From contig NZ_NVEC01000034.1 in NCBI RefSeq assembly GCF_002571225.1, positions 1-62,730 of the forward strand: DNA of 62,730 nucleotides. The letters run 5' to 3'. Numbering within the stretch: position 1 is the first letter of the stretch; each line of letters begins with the position of its first letter. This stretch comes from Bacillus sp. AFS059628 (GTDB taxonomy: Bacteria; Bacillota; Bacilli; Bacillales; Bacillaceae_G). Of the stretch, positions 53,742 to 62,352 are shown in pieces. Position numbers and translations under genes: made by a program. The notes below the pieces were generated by a model, which saw nothing but the letters and a program-made list of their open reading frames with translations, made no database searches and was not told where the DNA came from.

Positions 53742-54113
53742 GTGGATGTCTTTTTGAACATTGCTGAAGAAAAAATTCGACAAGCAATACGGAATGGAGA
53801 CCTTGATCATATTCCGGGAAAAGGAAAACCACTACAATTAGAAGACCTTTCAACGGTACCTCCAGAACTGAGAATGAGTTATAAAATTTTAAAAAATGCG
53901 GGCATGATTCCGCCAGAAATGGAACTACAAAAAGATATATTAAAAATAGAAGACTTAATTGCGTGCTGTTATGATGAAGCGGAGAGAAAAAAATTACAAG
54001 AAGAGTTAACAGCAAAAACGCTGCGTTTTCAGCAGGTAATGGAAAAGAGAAAAATTAAAGATAGTTCGGCTTTTCGTATGTATCAAGATAAGGTATTTCG
54101 TAAATTACGTTAA
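53742..54113 (+). CDS. DUF1992/DnaJ-homologue subfamily C28-type protein
   Basis: 123 aa. It matches the DUF1992 (DnaJC28 conserved) family: AEEKIRQAIRNGDLDHIPGKGKPL near the N-terminus and PPELRMSYKILKNAGMIPPEMEL next, both strongly conserved in bacteria. The remainder is a charged helix. There is no J domain. GTG start with AAAGGAG. It is followed after 10 nt by the thioredoxin-like gene and a small membrane protein, probably one operon. Function unknown; a chaperone or membrane-peripheral role has been suggested for the family. Confidence 0.85.
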   Translation: MDVFLNIAEEKIRQAIRNGDLDHIPGKGKPLQLEDLSTVPPELRMSYKILKNAGMIPPEMELQKDILKIEDLIACCYDEAERKKLQEELTAKTLRFQQVMEKRKIKDSSAFRMYQDKVFRKLR

Positions 54114-54123
54114 GAGGGATAAG

Positions 54124-54438
54124 ATGAATACATTTGAAACGATAGAAGAATTAGCAACATATATTGAAAGACAACAATTAGTACTGCTCTTTATTAAAAC
54201 AGAAAATTGTGGTGTCTGTGATGTTATGCTAAGAAAAGTAAATGGTGTATTAGAGAATTATGATTACGTAGAGAAAGTAGAACTATTACTACAAGACATG
54301 CAAGAAATTGCAGGGCGATATGCAGTATTTACAGGACCAACAGTTTTATTATTTTATAATGGAAAAGAGATCCTTCGTGAATCTCGTTTTATTTCACTTG
54401 AAAATTTAGAGAGAACAATTCAATTATTCGAAGATTAA
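54124..54438 (+). CDS. Thioredoxin-like protein (YtpP type)
   Basis: 104 aa with a thioredoxin fold: LVLLFIKTENCGVCDVM (active-site CGVC at about 31-34), a TGPTVLLFYNGKEI strand with the cis-Pro (about 74), and a final helix. The CGVC motif differs from the CGPC of thioredoxin and suggests a more specialised thiol-disulfide role. It is in the middle of a three-gene cluster. Confidence 0.88.
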   Translation: MNTFETIEELATYIERQQLVLLFIKTENCGVCDVMLRKVNGVLENYDYVEKVELLLQDMQEIAGRYAVFTGPTVLLFYNGKEILRESRFISLENLERTIQLFED

Positions 54439-54451
54439 GGGAGGTTTTTAT

Positions 54452-54706
54452 ATGGAATTTATTATTTTCATACTATTATTTGTTGTAGTTGGAATAATTG
54501 TAACAGCAGTTCGATCGAACAAAAAGAAGGTAAATCTTACGAAACAAAATAACATTCATAATTCATCTAACAATTCATCACCATTATTTTTCTTTGCTGG
54601 ATCTGATAATGATAGCTCGCACGATGGAGGCTCACATGATTGCGGAGGATCTTTCGGTGGAGATAGCGGAGGGAGCTGCGATGGAGGCGGAGGTGGCGGT
54701 GATTGA
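54452..54706 (+). CDS. Small membrane protein with Gly/Ser/Asp/Cys-rich tail
   Basis: 84 aa. One N-terminal span (about 3-22) followed by a basic patch, an Asn/Ser stretch and a C-terminal tail with repeated SHDGGSHDCGG, GGDSGGSCDGG and a terminal GGGGGGD. The two Cys and two His in the Gly/Asp-rich tail could bind metal. RBS GGGAGG lies 10 nt before the ATG. Similar small proteins occur across bacilli without a known function. Confidence 0.75.
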   Translation: MEFIIFILLFVVVGIIVTAVRSNKKKVNLTKQNNIHNSSNNSSPLFFFAGSDNDSSHDGGSHDCGGSFGGDSGGSCDGGGGGGD

Positions 54707-54744
54707 TGAAAATGCGCTTTATATAGGCGTATTTCTTTTTAAAA

Positions 54745-54799
54745 CAAACGTTTGATTAGTTGGCTTACATATGCATAAAAACAGTTAAACAAACGTTTG
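54745..54799. promoter_or_regulatory. Twin palindromic operators
   Basis: AAACAAACGTTTGATTA occurs twice, with palindromic cores CAAACGTTTG at 54745-54754 and 54790-54799, 45 bp apart (about four helical turns). They lie directly upstream of a 47-aa membrane protein gene and differ from the TetR operators downstream. Confidence 0.6.
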
Positions 54800-54833
54800 A
54801 TTACATATCTTTAACGTACTAAGGGGAATGGAA

Positions 54834-54977
54834 ATGAAAAGGGAACCGAAAGTGAAAAACAAGGGGAAAGTAATGTTGTTTTTATTAGCTGCGGGAGGTG
54901 TATTTCTTGTTAAATTAGGATTTAAAATTGGAATAATACATATGATTCGAACGTGGTTTGAAAGTACGTTTTCTTAA
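54834..54977 (+). CDS. 47-aa small membrane protein
   Basis: ATG with AAGGGG 7 nt upstream; ends TAA at 54975. The N-terminus is basic (KREPKVKNKGK), then a single hydrophobic span (about 13-38) and a short aromatic tail (IRTWFESTFS). It lies below usual size cut-offs but has a clear ribosome binding site and the twin operators upstream. It matches no family known to me. Confidence 0.6.
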   Translation: MKREPKVKNKGKVMLFLLAAGGVFLVKLGFKIGIIHMIRTWFESTFS

Positions 54978-55026
54978 ATAAGGAATATAGCCTCTTGCGA
55001 TAGAGGTTTTTAATTTGTTATCATTA

Positions 55027-55044
55027 GACTGAACGGTCGGTTTA
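55027..55044. promoter_or_regulatory. TetR operator 1
   Basis: AGACTGAACGGTCGGTTT, near-identical to the palindrome at 55671-55688, 14 bp upstream of the tetR-like start. Suggests autoregulation. Confidence 0.8.
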
Positions 55045-55057
55045 AAGAGGTGTAAAT

Positions 55058-55639
55058 ATGAGAAGAAGCGCAGAAGAGATAAAGAAAGAAATTGCATATA
55101 AAGCAGAAAGTCTGTTTTCACAGAAGGGCTATGCAGCTACATCTATGGAAGAAATTTGTGAAATTACAGAGAGAAGTAAAGGAAGCATTTATTATCACTT
55201 TAAAAGTAAAGAAGAATTATTTTTATTTGTAGTAAAACAGCATACGTATGATTGGCTTGAAAAATGGAATGAAAAAGAGAAGTTGTATAGTACGAATACT
55301 GAAAAACTATATGGTCTCGCGGAATATCATGTAGAGGACATACAGCAACCCATTTCAAATGCAATAGAGGAATTCTCTATGAGCCAAGTTGTAAGTAAAG
55401 AGATTTTGGATGAACTATTGGCTTTAACTAGAGAGTCATATGTTATGTTTGAGAAACTAATTGAAGCAGGCATACAGTCTGGAGAGTTTCGTGAAGATAA
55501 TACGCGCGACCTTATGTATATTGTGAATGGATTATTATCGGGGCTTGGAGTACTTTACTACGAGTTAGATTATAAAGAGCTACAACGTATTTATAAAAAG
55601 GCAATAGATGTATTGTTAAAGGGAATGGCAGCTGAATAA
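55058..55639 (+). CDS. TetR-family repressor of the adjacent MFS gene
   Basis: 193 aa. The N-terminal TetR domain has FSQKGYAATSMEEICEITERSKGSIYYHFKSKEELF (in two parts, residues about 20-56) with the recognition helix SKGSIYYHF. The C-terminal ligand domain resembles TetR_C_6/QacR-like repressors. Two near-identical operators, before this gene and before the MFS gene, indicate that it represses both. Inducer unknown, presumably a substrate of the pump. Confidence 0.92.
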   Translation: MRRSAEEIKKEIAYKAESLFSQKGYAATSMEEICEITERSKGSIYYHFKSKEELFLFVVKQHTYDWLEKWNEKEKLYSTNTEKLYGLAEYHVEDIQQPISNAIEEFSMSQVVSKEILDELLALTRESYVMFEKLIEAGIQSGEFREDNTRDLMYIVNGLLSGLGVLYYELDYKELQRIYKKAIDVLLKGMAAE

Positions 55640-55670
55640 TAAGTCGGTTGCTTTTCTTACAAAATAAATT

Positions 55671-55688
55671 AGACCGAACGGTCGGTTT
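55671..55688. promoter_or_regulatory. TetR operator 2
   Basis: AGACCGAACGGTCGGTTT, a palindrome matching operator 1 except one base, ending 17 bp before the MFS start. Confidence 0.82.
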
Positions 55689-55705
55689 ATGGAAGGGGAA
55701 TGAAA

Positions 55706-56938
55706 ATGAACGCTTTATTTAAAAACCGAGCATTTATGCTCGTTATGGCATCTGATATTTTACAACAATTTGCAATTTGGATCAGAAATATGGCTCTTTT
55801 ATATTTCATAATGGAGCGAACGAATAATGATCCAGTTTCAGTTTCGTTGTTATCGGTTATGGAATATGCACCTATTTTTATTTTCTCGTTTATCGGTGGT
55901 GCACTAGCTGATCGCTGGAACCCGAAAAGAACGATGGTTGCTGGAGATGTATTAAGCGTACTGTCTATTATAGGAATTGTCTTGTTGTTAAAGCTAGATT
56001 ATTGGCAGGCTATATTTTTTGCAACACTCATTTCCGCGATTGTAGGTCAGTTTTCTCAGCCATCATCTTCTCGTATATTTAAGCGCTACGTAAAAGAGGA
56101 ACAGGTAGCAAATGCGATTGCATTTAACCAAACATTACAGTCATTATTTCTGATTTTTGGACCAGTGGTAGGATCGCTTGTGTATACACAACTTGGTTTA
56201 TTTACGTCACTATATAGTTTAATCATTTTATTTTTGTTATCTGCTATCGCCCTTTCGTTCTTACCAAAATGGGTTGAAAAAGAGCAAGTGGCGAGGGATT
56301 CATTAAAAAATGATATAAAAGAAGGTTGGAAATACGTTCTTCATACAAAAAATTTACGTATGATTACGATCACTTTCACCATTATGGGCTTAGCTGTTGG
56401 ACTAACGAATCCATTAGAAGTGTTTCTTGTAATAGAACGGCTTGGAATGGAAAAGGAAGCAGTTCAATATTTAGCCGCAGCTGATGGGATAGGTATGTTA
56501 ATCGGTGGTATTGTTGCTGCAGTTTTCGCTTCAAAAGTGAATCCGAAAAAGATGTTTATATTCGGTATGAGCATATTAGCGATGTCATTTTTAGTAGAAG
56601 GGATATCTACATCATTTTGGATTACTAGTTTTATGAGATTTGGAACAGGTATTTGTTTAGCTTGTGTTAATATCGTTGTCGGTACGCTTATGATTCAACT
56701 TGTACCAGAAAATATGGTTGGAAGAGTAAATGGAACAATCCTGCCACTGTTTATGGGGGCAATGTTAATTGGAACTTCACTAGCTGGAGGATTGAAGGAG
56801 ATGACCTCACTAGTTACTGTATTTTGTATAGCGATGGCACTTATTTTATTTGCTATAGGACCGGTTCTACGCATGCAAATAAATAAAGAAGATGTCGAGA
56901 ATAAAGAGGAACTAACAAGTTCGTTAGCCTCGAAATAA
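55706..56938 (+). CDS. MFS efflux transporter (MFS_3/EntS-like)
   Basis: 410 aa from ATG 55706 (AAGGGG 7 nt upstream; ATG 55700 is too close). Twelve-span major facilitator of the macrolide-efflux/EntS type, with the motif GALADRWNPKRTMV between spans 2 and 3 and the PSSSRIFKRYVKEEQVANAIAFNQT segment (split, about 115-139). Paired with an upstream TetR repressor it is probably a drug or metabolite exporter. Confidence 0.9.
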   Translation: MNALFKNRAFMLVMASDILQQFAIWIRNMALLYFIMERTNNDPVSVSLLSVMEYAPIFIFSFIGGALADRWNPKRTMVAGDVLSVLSIIGIVLLLKLDYWQAIFFATLISAIVGQFSQPSSSRIFKRYVKEEQVANAIAFNQTLQSLFLIFGPVVGSLVYTQLGLFTSLYSLIILFLLSAIALSFLPKWVEKEQVARDSLKNDIKEGWKYVLHTKNLRMITITFTIMGLAVGLTNPLEVFLVIERLGMEKEAVQYLAAADGIGMLIGGIVAAVFASKVNPKKMFIFGMSILAMSFLVEGISTSFWITSFMRFGTGICLACVNIVVGTLMIQLVPENMVGRVNGTILPLFMGAMLIGTSLAGGLKEMTSLVTVFCIAMALILFAIGPVLRMQINKEDVENKEELTSSLASK

Positions 56939-56945
56939 CTATTGT

Positions 56946-56972
56946 AAGGGAGCAAAATTGCTCCCTTTTTTT
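56946..56972 (+). terminator. Terminator after MFS gene
   Basis: AAGGGAGC-AAAATT-GCTCCCTT followed by TTTTT. Confidence 0.92.
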
Positions 56973-56983
56973 GTGGTAGTCTT

Positions 56984-57034
56984 TTGACAATGAAATGTCC
57001 CGATTATATACTAATGTTGTAAAAACGATTTTAC
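56984..57034 (+). promoter_or_regulatory. Strong sigma-A promoter and operator of XRE gene
   Basis: TTGACA (56984-56989), 17-nt spacer, TATACT (57007-57012). Immediately downstream the palindrome TGTAAAA-ACGA-TTTTACA (57017-57034) covers the start point, the position of a repressor operator. This excludes translation starts before 57040. Confidence 0.82.
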
Positions 57035-57051
57035 ATGTTAGGAGAAAAGAT

Positions 57052-57246
57052 GTGAAAAATCAAATTTATGAATTACGCACTGAAAATAATATTTCACAAG
57101 GTGCATTAGCTGATAAATGTAAAGTTTCAAGACAAACGATAAATGCAATTGAGAATAATAAATATGATCCAAGCTTAGCATTAGCTTTTCGTTTAGCGGA
57201 AGTATTAGGAACAACTGTTGATAAACTATTTTTGTATAAGATGTAG
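57052..57246 (+). CDS. Small XRE-family (Cro/CI-like) regulator
   Basis: 64 aa from GTG 57052 (AGGAGA site). The whole protein is one helix-turn-helix domain: LRTENNISQGALADKCKVSRQTINAIENNKYDPSLALAFRLAEVL (split, about 8-52), ending TTVDKLFLYKM. This is the YgzD/YvaO-like type of small regulator often paired with a membrane protein; here no such partner follows. A palindrome over the start site suggests autorepression. Confidence 0.9.
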   Translation: MKNQIYELRTENNISQGALADKCKVSRQTINAIENNKYDPSLALAFRLAEVLGTTVDKLFLYKM

Positions 57247-57284
57247 CGTCTTTCATTGTGGGACGTTATTAATAAAAGTATAGA

Positions 57285-57318
57285 AAAGATCCTCTTCTTA
57301 TGTGAAGAGGATCTTTTT
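57285..57318. terminator. Bidirectional terminator
   Basis: AAAAGATCCTCTTC and GAAGAGGATCTTTT between the convergent XRE and YxiO-type genes. Confidence 0.92.
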
Positions 57319-57319
57319 C

Positions 57320-58603
57320 TTATAGTGTTTTAGTCTTTGGATTAGGTGGTGTAACGGATGTATGATTTTCTGGAACTCTAGTTAGTAAGAATCCCCCGAT
57401 AAGGAACAGTACAATAATGCTAAGGACACCAGCGTTTGTTTTTCCTGTTAATTGCGTTGTGACACCGACTAATACTGGACCCATAATTGCGGCAAACTTG
57501 CCAAATATGTTATAAAATCCGAAGAATTCATTTGCCGATTCTTTAGGTACTAGTTTTGCAAAATAGGAACGGCTAAGTGCTTGAATCCCCCCCTGAGAAG
57601 TGGCAACTAACATTGCTAAAATCCAGAAATCGAGTGTCGTTTTTAAGAAATAAGCATATGTGCAGATAATGATATAAATAATAATACCGACATATAGCAT
57701 CTTTTTACCTGTAAATGTTTCTGATAATTTTCCGTATAATAAAGCGAATGGACAAGCTACAATTTGTGTGACGAATAAGATGATTAATAGATTCGTTGCA
57801 CTAATACCAAGATCTGTTCCGTAAGCGGTGGACATAGTAATAATTGTATCGACCCCATCAATATAGAAAAAGTAAGCGATTAGGAACATGAATACAGTTT
57901 TATATTCTTTAATATTTTTAAAAGTATCAGCAAGGCGTTTGAAGCTCATTGTGATTGGACTAGGGTGACGTTCAATATAGTGTGTTTGCTCTACGTTTTT
58001 TAGCATTGGAATTGTAAATAACCCCCACCAAAGAGCTGTTATCGCAAATGAAATTTGACTAGCAATGCCAACAGATAAAGGGATCGTTCCTTTTTGAGCA
58101 AGAATAATAAGAGCGATACAACCGATGAAAGGAATAGTACTCCCAATATAGCCCAGTGCGAAACCTCGCGTAGAAATTCGATCCATTCTATCTTCAGAGG
58201 TGACATCTACTAAAAATGCATCATAAAAAATGTTTGCTCCAGCAAAACCGACTAATGCGAGCATATAGCACCCTAGCAATAAGTACCACTGAGATGCTGG
58301 GACGACTGCTAGCATACTTGTAAATACAATGCCAAGTCCAAAGAAGAATGTGAAAAATCGTTTTTTAAATCCTTTATAATCAGCAACTGTGCCGAGAATA
58401 GGGGCAAGTATAGAAATTAAAAGTGTAGCGAACGAGTTTGCATATCCCCAATATGCTGTTGAAGTTGCACCAGATAGCCCAACTTCTTTTGCAGCTGCCT
58501 TAAAGTAAATTGGGAATAATGCAGTTGTAATGATGAGCGAATATACGGAGTTCGCCCAATCGTATAATATCCAGCTTTTTTCTTGTCTGGACATTTTTTT
58601 CAT
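57320..58603 (-). CDS. UMF1-family MFS transporter (YxiO-like)
   Basis: 427 aa. The N-terminal WILYDWANSVYSLIITTALFPIYFK (split, about 11-35) is the hallmark of the UMF1/Atg22-like family; later GGIQALSRSYFAKLVPKESANEFFGFYNI (split, near 340) is also conserved. Twelve spans. B. subtilis YxiO has the same type. Atg22 exports amino acids from the vacuole in yeast, but the bacterial substrate is unknown. RBS AAGGGGG precedes the ATG. Confidence 0.9.
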   Translation of the reverse strand: MKKMSRQEKSWILYDWANSVYSLIITTALFPIYFKAAAKEVGLSGATSTAYWGYANSFATLLISILAPILGTVADYKGFKKRFFTFFFGLGIVFTSMLAVVPASQWYLLLGCYMLALVGFAGANIFYDAFLVDVTSEDRMDRISTRGFALGYIGSTIPFIGCIALIILAQKGTIPLSVGIASQISFAITALWWGLFTIPMLKNVEQTHYIERHPSPITMSFKRLADTFKNIKEYKTVFMFLIAYFFYIDGVDTIITMSTAYGTDLGISATNLLIILFVTQIVACPFALLYGKLSETFTGKKMLYVGIIIYIIICTYAYFLKTTLDFWILAMLVATSQGGIQALSRSYFAKLVPKESANEFFGFYNIFGKFAAIMGPVLVGVTTQLTGKTNAGVLSIIVLFLIGGFLLTRVPENHTSVTPPNPKTKTL

Positions 58604-58711
58604 ATAGTGTTCCCCCTTAAATTTGTTCTACTAACATTCTACAAAAATAAAAATTATAAAAAGAGAAACAGTGATGATTTTTACATAACTTTTACATATA
58701 TACACAGTTCT

Positions 58712-60025
58712 TTACAATTGGAGTAAATCCTCTACAATGGACCCGTCTGTTTCACCTAAGTGTAAACCGAGTAGTCTCGCGATCGTTGGACCTTCATCAA
58801 TAAGTCTCATATACGGGATGGTAACGCCGCTTTTTATCCCTTTCCCAGCAGCGATAAAAATTGTTTCATAGTTAGGTTTTGTTGGGGAGTATCCATGTGT
58901 ACCAAATGTATATTTTTTACTAGGCATAACGTCTTTTTTAGTAATCTCTTTTATAAAATCTCCTATATAGTTTTCAGTGAAATAATATCCTTCTCGCGCT
59001 TCCAACATAAATAAACAATTACCATCGGCACCGCAGTCTTTTGCAGCTTCATCATGAAGTATAAATTCAATTCCATTTTGTTTATTTTGAAGTAGTTCTT
59101 CAAGTAGTAGTTGTACGTCTCGAATGGTATCAGTATCGTTCTTATCTTTCACATATACATAGGCAGATCCGTCACAACTTTGACAATAGGCCTTCCAGTC
59201 TACTAATTTTCCTTTTGAATTTATAGATATAAGCCCTTTTTGATGAAATAGTACATTTAATTGAATGGCTTTGTTTTCACTTAAAGCGCTATGGTCACCA
59301 AGAGCGATAATTGTACTTTCTTCGTATAGATCACTGTCTTTTAAAGCTTGAATAATTTTTCCTAGCCGTTCATCGTGTCTATAAATTGCAGCTATCGTTT
59401 CTTTTGATTCAAAGCCGTGATAGTGTCTTTGGGTGTCTAAATCTGTGAAATGTACAAACATGACATTCGGCTTCTTCGTTTGGATTGTATGCACAGCAGA
59501 AGCAAGTACGAAATCATCGAGTTCAGGTTGTGACAGGCCATTTCGCATATGGCCAAAGCGGTGATTCAATTCTAATTGGTATAGTGGGCTACCACTAAAT
59601 AATGAAACTAACACTTGATTTTGCCACGGTCTATTTGGAAAAATTTCAGGCAAATTATAATTAATATTTGCTCTGCCAGTAACAGGCCATAGAAGGGCAG
59701 CTGTCGTTAAATTTGCTTTACGTGCTTCATCGTATAACGTTGTTCCTTTAATAGATTTTCGGTACCAATGCCAATCGGGTGACTCGCGTCCAGGTTGAAG
59801 TAACGTATTGCTAAATACGCCATGTTTATTAGGATAGTTTCCAGTAACAATTGTTGAGTGACTTGGGTATGTTACAGAAGGATAAATAGGTTCCACTTTT
59901 TTTGCCATCGCACCCTTGTTTATTAATGTTTGGAAATTAGGAAGTTTTTGTAATATAGGAAAATCTAAAGCTGATAAGCAATCGAAAGATAAAATAATGA
60001 CATGGTTTGTTAATGCTTTATCCAT
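58712..60025 (-). CDS. Alkaline phosphatase superfamily phosphodiesterase
   Basis: 437 aa, type I phosphodiesterase/nucleotide pyrophosphatase domain. Metal-ligand motifs: LSFDCLSALDF (first Asp, about 14), the nucleophile in PSVTYPSHSTIVTGNYP (Thr/Ser about 49), DLDTQRHYHG (about 196-205), ALGDHSALS (about 247-255) and FGTHGYSPT (about 386). It hydrolyses phosphodiesters or pyrophosphates. There is no signal peptide, so it is probably cytosolic, though some relatives are secreted. RBS GGAGGG. Monocistronic. Confidence 0.9.
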   Translation of the reverse strand: MDKALTNHVIILSFDCLSALDFPILQKLPNFQTLINKGAMAKKVEPIYPSVTYPSHSTIVTGNYPNKHGVFSNTLLQPGRESPDWHWYRKSIKGTTLYDEARKANLTTAALLWPVTGRANINYNLPEIFPNRPWQNQVLVSLFSGSPLYQLELNHRFGHMRNGLSQPELDDFVLASAVHTIQTKKPNVMFVHFTDLDTQRHYHGFESKETIAAIYRHDERLGKIIQALKDSDLYEESTIIALGDHSALSENKAIQLNVLFHQKGLISINSKGKLVDWKAYCQSCDGSAYVYVKDKNDTDTIRDVQLLLEELLQNKQNGIEFILHDEAAKDCGADGNCLFMLEAREGYYFTENYIGDFIKEITKKDVMPSKKYTFGTHGYSPTKPNYETIFIAAGKGIKSGVTIPYMRLIDEGPTIARLLGLHLGETDGSIVEDLLQL

Positions 60026-60180
60026 AAAGGTCCCTCCTGATTATATAAAACCTATTATTATATATTACTATTAATACCTAGTAATAAAAATATAATTTTA
60101 AGGTGGAAATTTATTGTTTATTTTCAGAAAAATTAAACATATAATCAAGTATAAGGGAATGAATGGAAGGAGGGAATACT

Positions 60181-60474
60181 ATGGATTGGCTAGATGGATT
60201 TAGTATTTTTTACATCATTGGCGGAATTACGATTATCCTTGTATTTGCTATTTCGTATTTATTAAAGAAACAGTTTCCAGACAAGCAGTTTGATATTATA
60301 TTTGCACTTAGTTTAATACTTCTTTGCTTAGCATCCTTTCCGGTTTCAATGATGGTGATTGGTGGATGGGAAGGAATGGGATATGGATTTATTGGTTTCT
60401 TCGTTTTACTTGGCACACTTATCGGTATGATTGCACATCAACTTTTAAAAATCACGAGAAAAAGCTACGTATAA
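60181..60474 (+). CDS. YesK-like small membrane protein
   Basis: 97 aa from ATG 60181, 7 nt after GGAAGGAGGG; an upstream in-frame ATG at 60163 overlaps that region. Three hydrophobic segments (about 7-28, 38-60 and 66-86) and the segment IIFALSLILLCLASFPVSMMVIGGWEGMGYG (split) resemble the YesK family of small bacillar membrane proteins. No function is known. Confidence 0.82.
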   Translation: MDWLDGFSIFYIIGGITIILVFAISYLLKKQFPDKQFDIIFALSLILLCLASFPVSMMVIGGWEGMGYGFIGFFVLLGTLIGMIAHQLLKITRKSYV

Positions 60475-60570
60475 AACTGCAAAAAACGAAAAGAATATAT
60501 AAAAATGAGAAAATTAGCTATTGTTTTAAAAAAGAATTTGTATTATGATAATCAACAAATTTATTTCGTT

Positions 60571-60797
60571 ATAACGATGAAAAAGGATTAGTACATGTTC
60601 AACCTTTTTAGCAGAGAGAGAATCCAACCGGCTGAAAGATTCTTAAAAAGGAGATATGGAACCTACCTTTGCGTTCTGCATATGCAGCGGGAGTTTCCCG
60701 TTATCAAAAAGAGAGCATGCGCAATTTTTGTGCATGAATCAGGGTGGTAACGCCGGCAAAGCTCGGTCCCTATTTAGGGACGCGGGCTTTTTTGTAT
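60571..60797 (+). promoter_or_regulatory. T-box leader (proline) of proS
   Basis: Stem I starts AACGATGAAAAAGGATTAGTA; a specifier-loop region GGAACCTACC contains the proline codon CCT (about 60662-60664). The T-box AGGGTGGTAACGCC is at 60741-60754, where TGGT fits a tRNA-Pro 3' end with discriminator A. The terminator AAGCTCGGTCCCT / AGGGACGCGGGCTT with T run is at 60759-60797. Uncharged tRNA-Pro would permit readthrough. Confidence 0.93.
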
Positions 60798-60821
60798 TTT
60801 CTAGAAGGAGGAAGACTGACT

Positions 60822-62252
60822 ATGGCAAAAGAACAAGTACAAGCGATTACGAAGATGGAAGAGGACTTTGCACAGTGGTACACAGATATTGTAAAAAAAG
60901 CAGAACTTGTTGATTATTCAAGTGTAAAAGGATGTATGATTCTACGCCCGTACGGCTATGCCTTATGGGAAAATATGCAGAAAGTGATGGATGAGAAGTT
61001 AAAAGCAACTGGTCATGAAAATGTGTATATGCCAATGTTTATTCCAGAGAGTTTATTGCAAAAGGAGAAGGATCATGTAGAAGGATTCGCTCCTGAAGTA
61101 GCATGGGTGACACATGGCGGGGATGAAAAGTTAGCGGAGAGATTTTGTATACGCCCTACATCTGAAACTTTATTCTGTGAGCATTTTTCAAAAATTGTGC
61201 AATCGTATAATGATTTGCCAAAGTTATATAATCAGTGGTGTTCAGTAGTTCGTTGGGAAAAGACAACGAGACCATTCCTTCGTACAACGGAATTCTTATG
61301 GCAAGAGGGTCATACAATTCATGAAACGGCAGAAGAATCGCAAGCTGAAACATTAAATATTTTAAATCTATACGCTTCTTTCTGTGAAGATTACTTAGCG
61401 ATACCGGTAATTAAAGGACAAAAAACAGAAAAAGAAAAATTTGCGGGCGCAAAGGCAACTTATACAATTGAAAGCTTAATGCATGATGGAAAAGCACTTC
61501 AAACAGGAACATCCCATAACTTTGGAACGAATTTCTCTGAAGCATTTGATATTAAATTTTTAGATCGTAACGGTAAGTGGCAATATGTACACCAAACATC
61601 TTGGGGAGTATCAACAAGAATGATAGGTGGACTTATTATGGTTCATAGTGATAATAATGGGCTTGTAATGCCTCCTAAAGTCGCACCGGTGCAAGTTGTT
61701 ATCGTACCGATTGCTCAGCATAAAGAAGGAGTTTTAGCGAAAGCAACAGAGTTACAAGGACATATTCAAAAGGTTGCGCGCGTAAAAATAGATGCTAGTA
61801 ATAAAACACCAGGCTGGAAATTTAATGAGTATGAAATGAAGGGCATTCCAATTCGATTAGAAGTTGGTCCTAAAGATATTGAAAAGAATCAAGTTGTACT
61901 TGTAAGAAGAGATACGAAAGAAAAAGAATTTATATCAATGGACCAATTAGAAGAACGTATTCCAGCACTACTTGAGGAAATTCATCATTCTTTATTTAAT
62001 AAGGCGAAAGTATTCCGCGATGAGAATACGTATAGTGCGACGAATTTCGAAGGGATGAAAAAAGTAGCTGATGAAAAACAAGGATTTATTAAGGCAATGT
62101 GGTGCGGAGAATTAGCTTGTGAAGAGAAACTAAAAGAAGAAGTTGGAGTATCTTCTCGATGTATGCCTTTTGAGCAAGAGCGTTTAGCTGACGAATGTAT
62201 TTGTTGTGGTAAAGAAGCTAAACAAATGGTGTATTGGGGAAAAGCGTATTAA
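60822..62252 (+). CDS. proS: Prolyl-tRNA synthetase, archaeal/eukaryotic-like (ProS type 2)
   Basis: 476 aa from ATG 60822 (AGGAGGAAG site); earlier in-frame codons lie in the terminator. Class II synthetase with motif 1 region FIPESLL, motif 2 [22 protein letters not shown] (split, about 144-165) and motif 3 [20 protein letters not shown] (about 270-289). It lacks the bacterial INS editing insert between motifs 2 and 3 and has the C-terminal zinc-binding extension with [18 protein letters not shown] and a terminal Tyr. The T-box makes it starvation-inducible; a second bacterial-type ProRS probably exists elsewhere. Confidence 0.95.
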   Translation: MAKEQVQAITKMEEDFAQWYTDIVKKAELVDYSSVKGCMILRPYGYALWENMQKVMDEKLKATGHENVYMPMFIPESLLQKEKDHVEGFAPEVAWVTHGGDEKLAERFCIRPTSETLFCEHFSKIVQSYNDLPKLYNQWCSVVRWEKTTRPFLRTTEFLWQEGHTIHETAEESQAETLNILNLYASFCEDYLAIPVIKGQKTEKEKFAGAKATYTIESLMHDGKALQTGTSHNFGTNFSEAFDIKFLDRNGKWQYVHQTSWGVSTRMIGGLIMVHSDNNGLVMPPKVAPVQVVIVPIAQHKEGVLAKATELQGHIQKVARVKIDASNKTPGWKFNEYEMKGIPIRLEVGPKDIEKNQVVLVRRDTKEKEFISMDQLEERIPALLEEIHHSLFNKAKVFRDENTYSATNFEGMKKVADEKQGFIKAMWCGELACEEKLKEEVGVSSRCMPFEQERLADECICCGKEAKQMVYWGKAY

Positions 62253-62272
62253 TACTCTTTCTGATAGGTGAT

Positions 62273-62305
62273 AAAAAGGACTTTGGGTTGCCCAAAGTCC
62301 TTTTT
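62273..62305. terminator. Bidirectional terminator
   Basis: AAAAAGGACTTTGGG-TTG-CCCAAAGTCCTTTTT between proS and the surface-protein gene. Confidence 0.92.
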
Positions 62306-62352
62306 CATTTTTACGATTTATTTCATGTATTTTTTAGATGGAAGGAAGTGTT

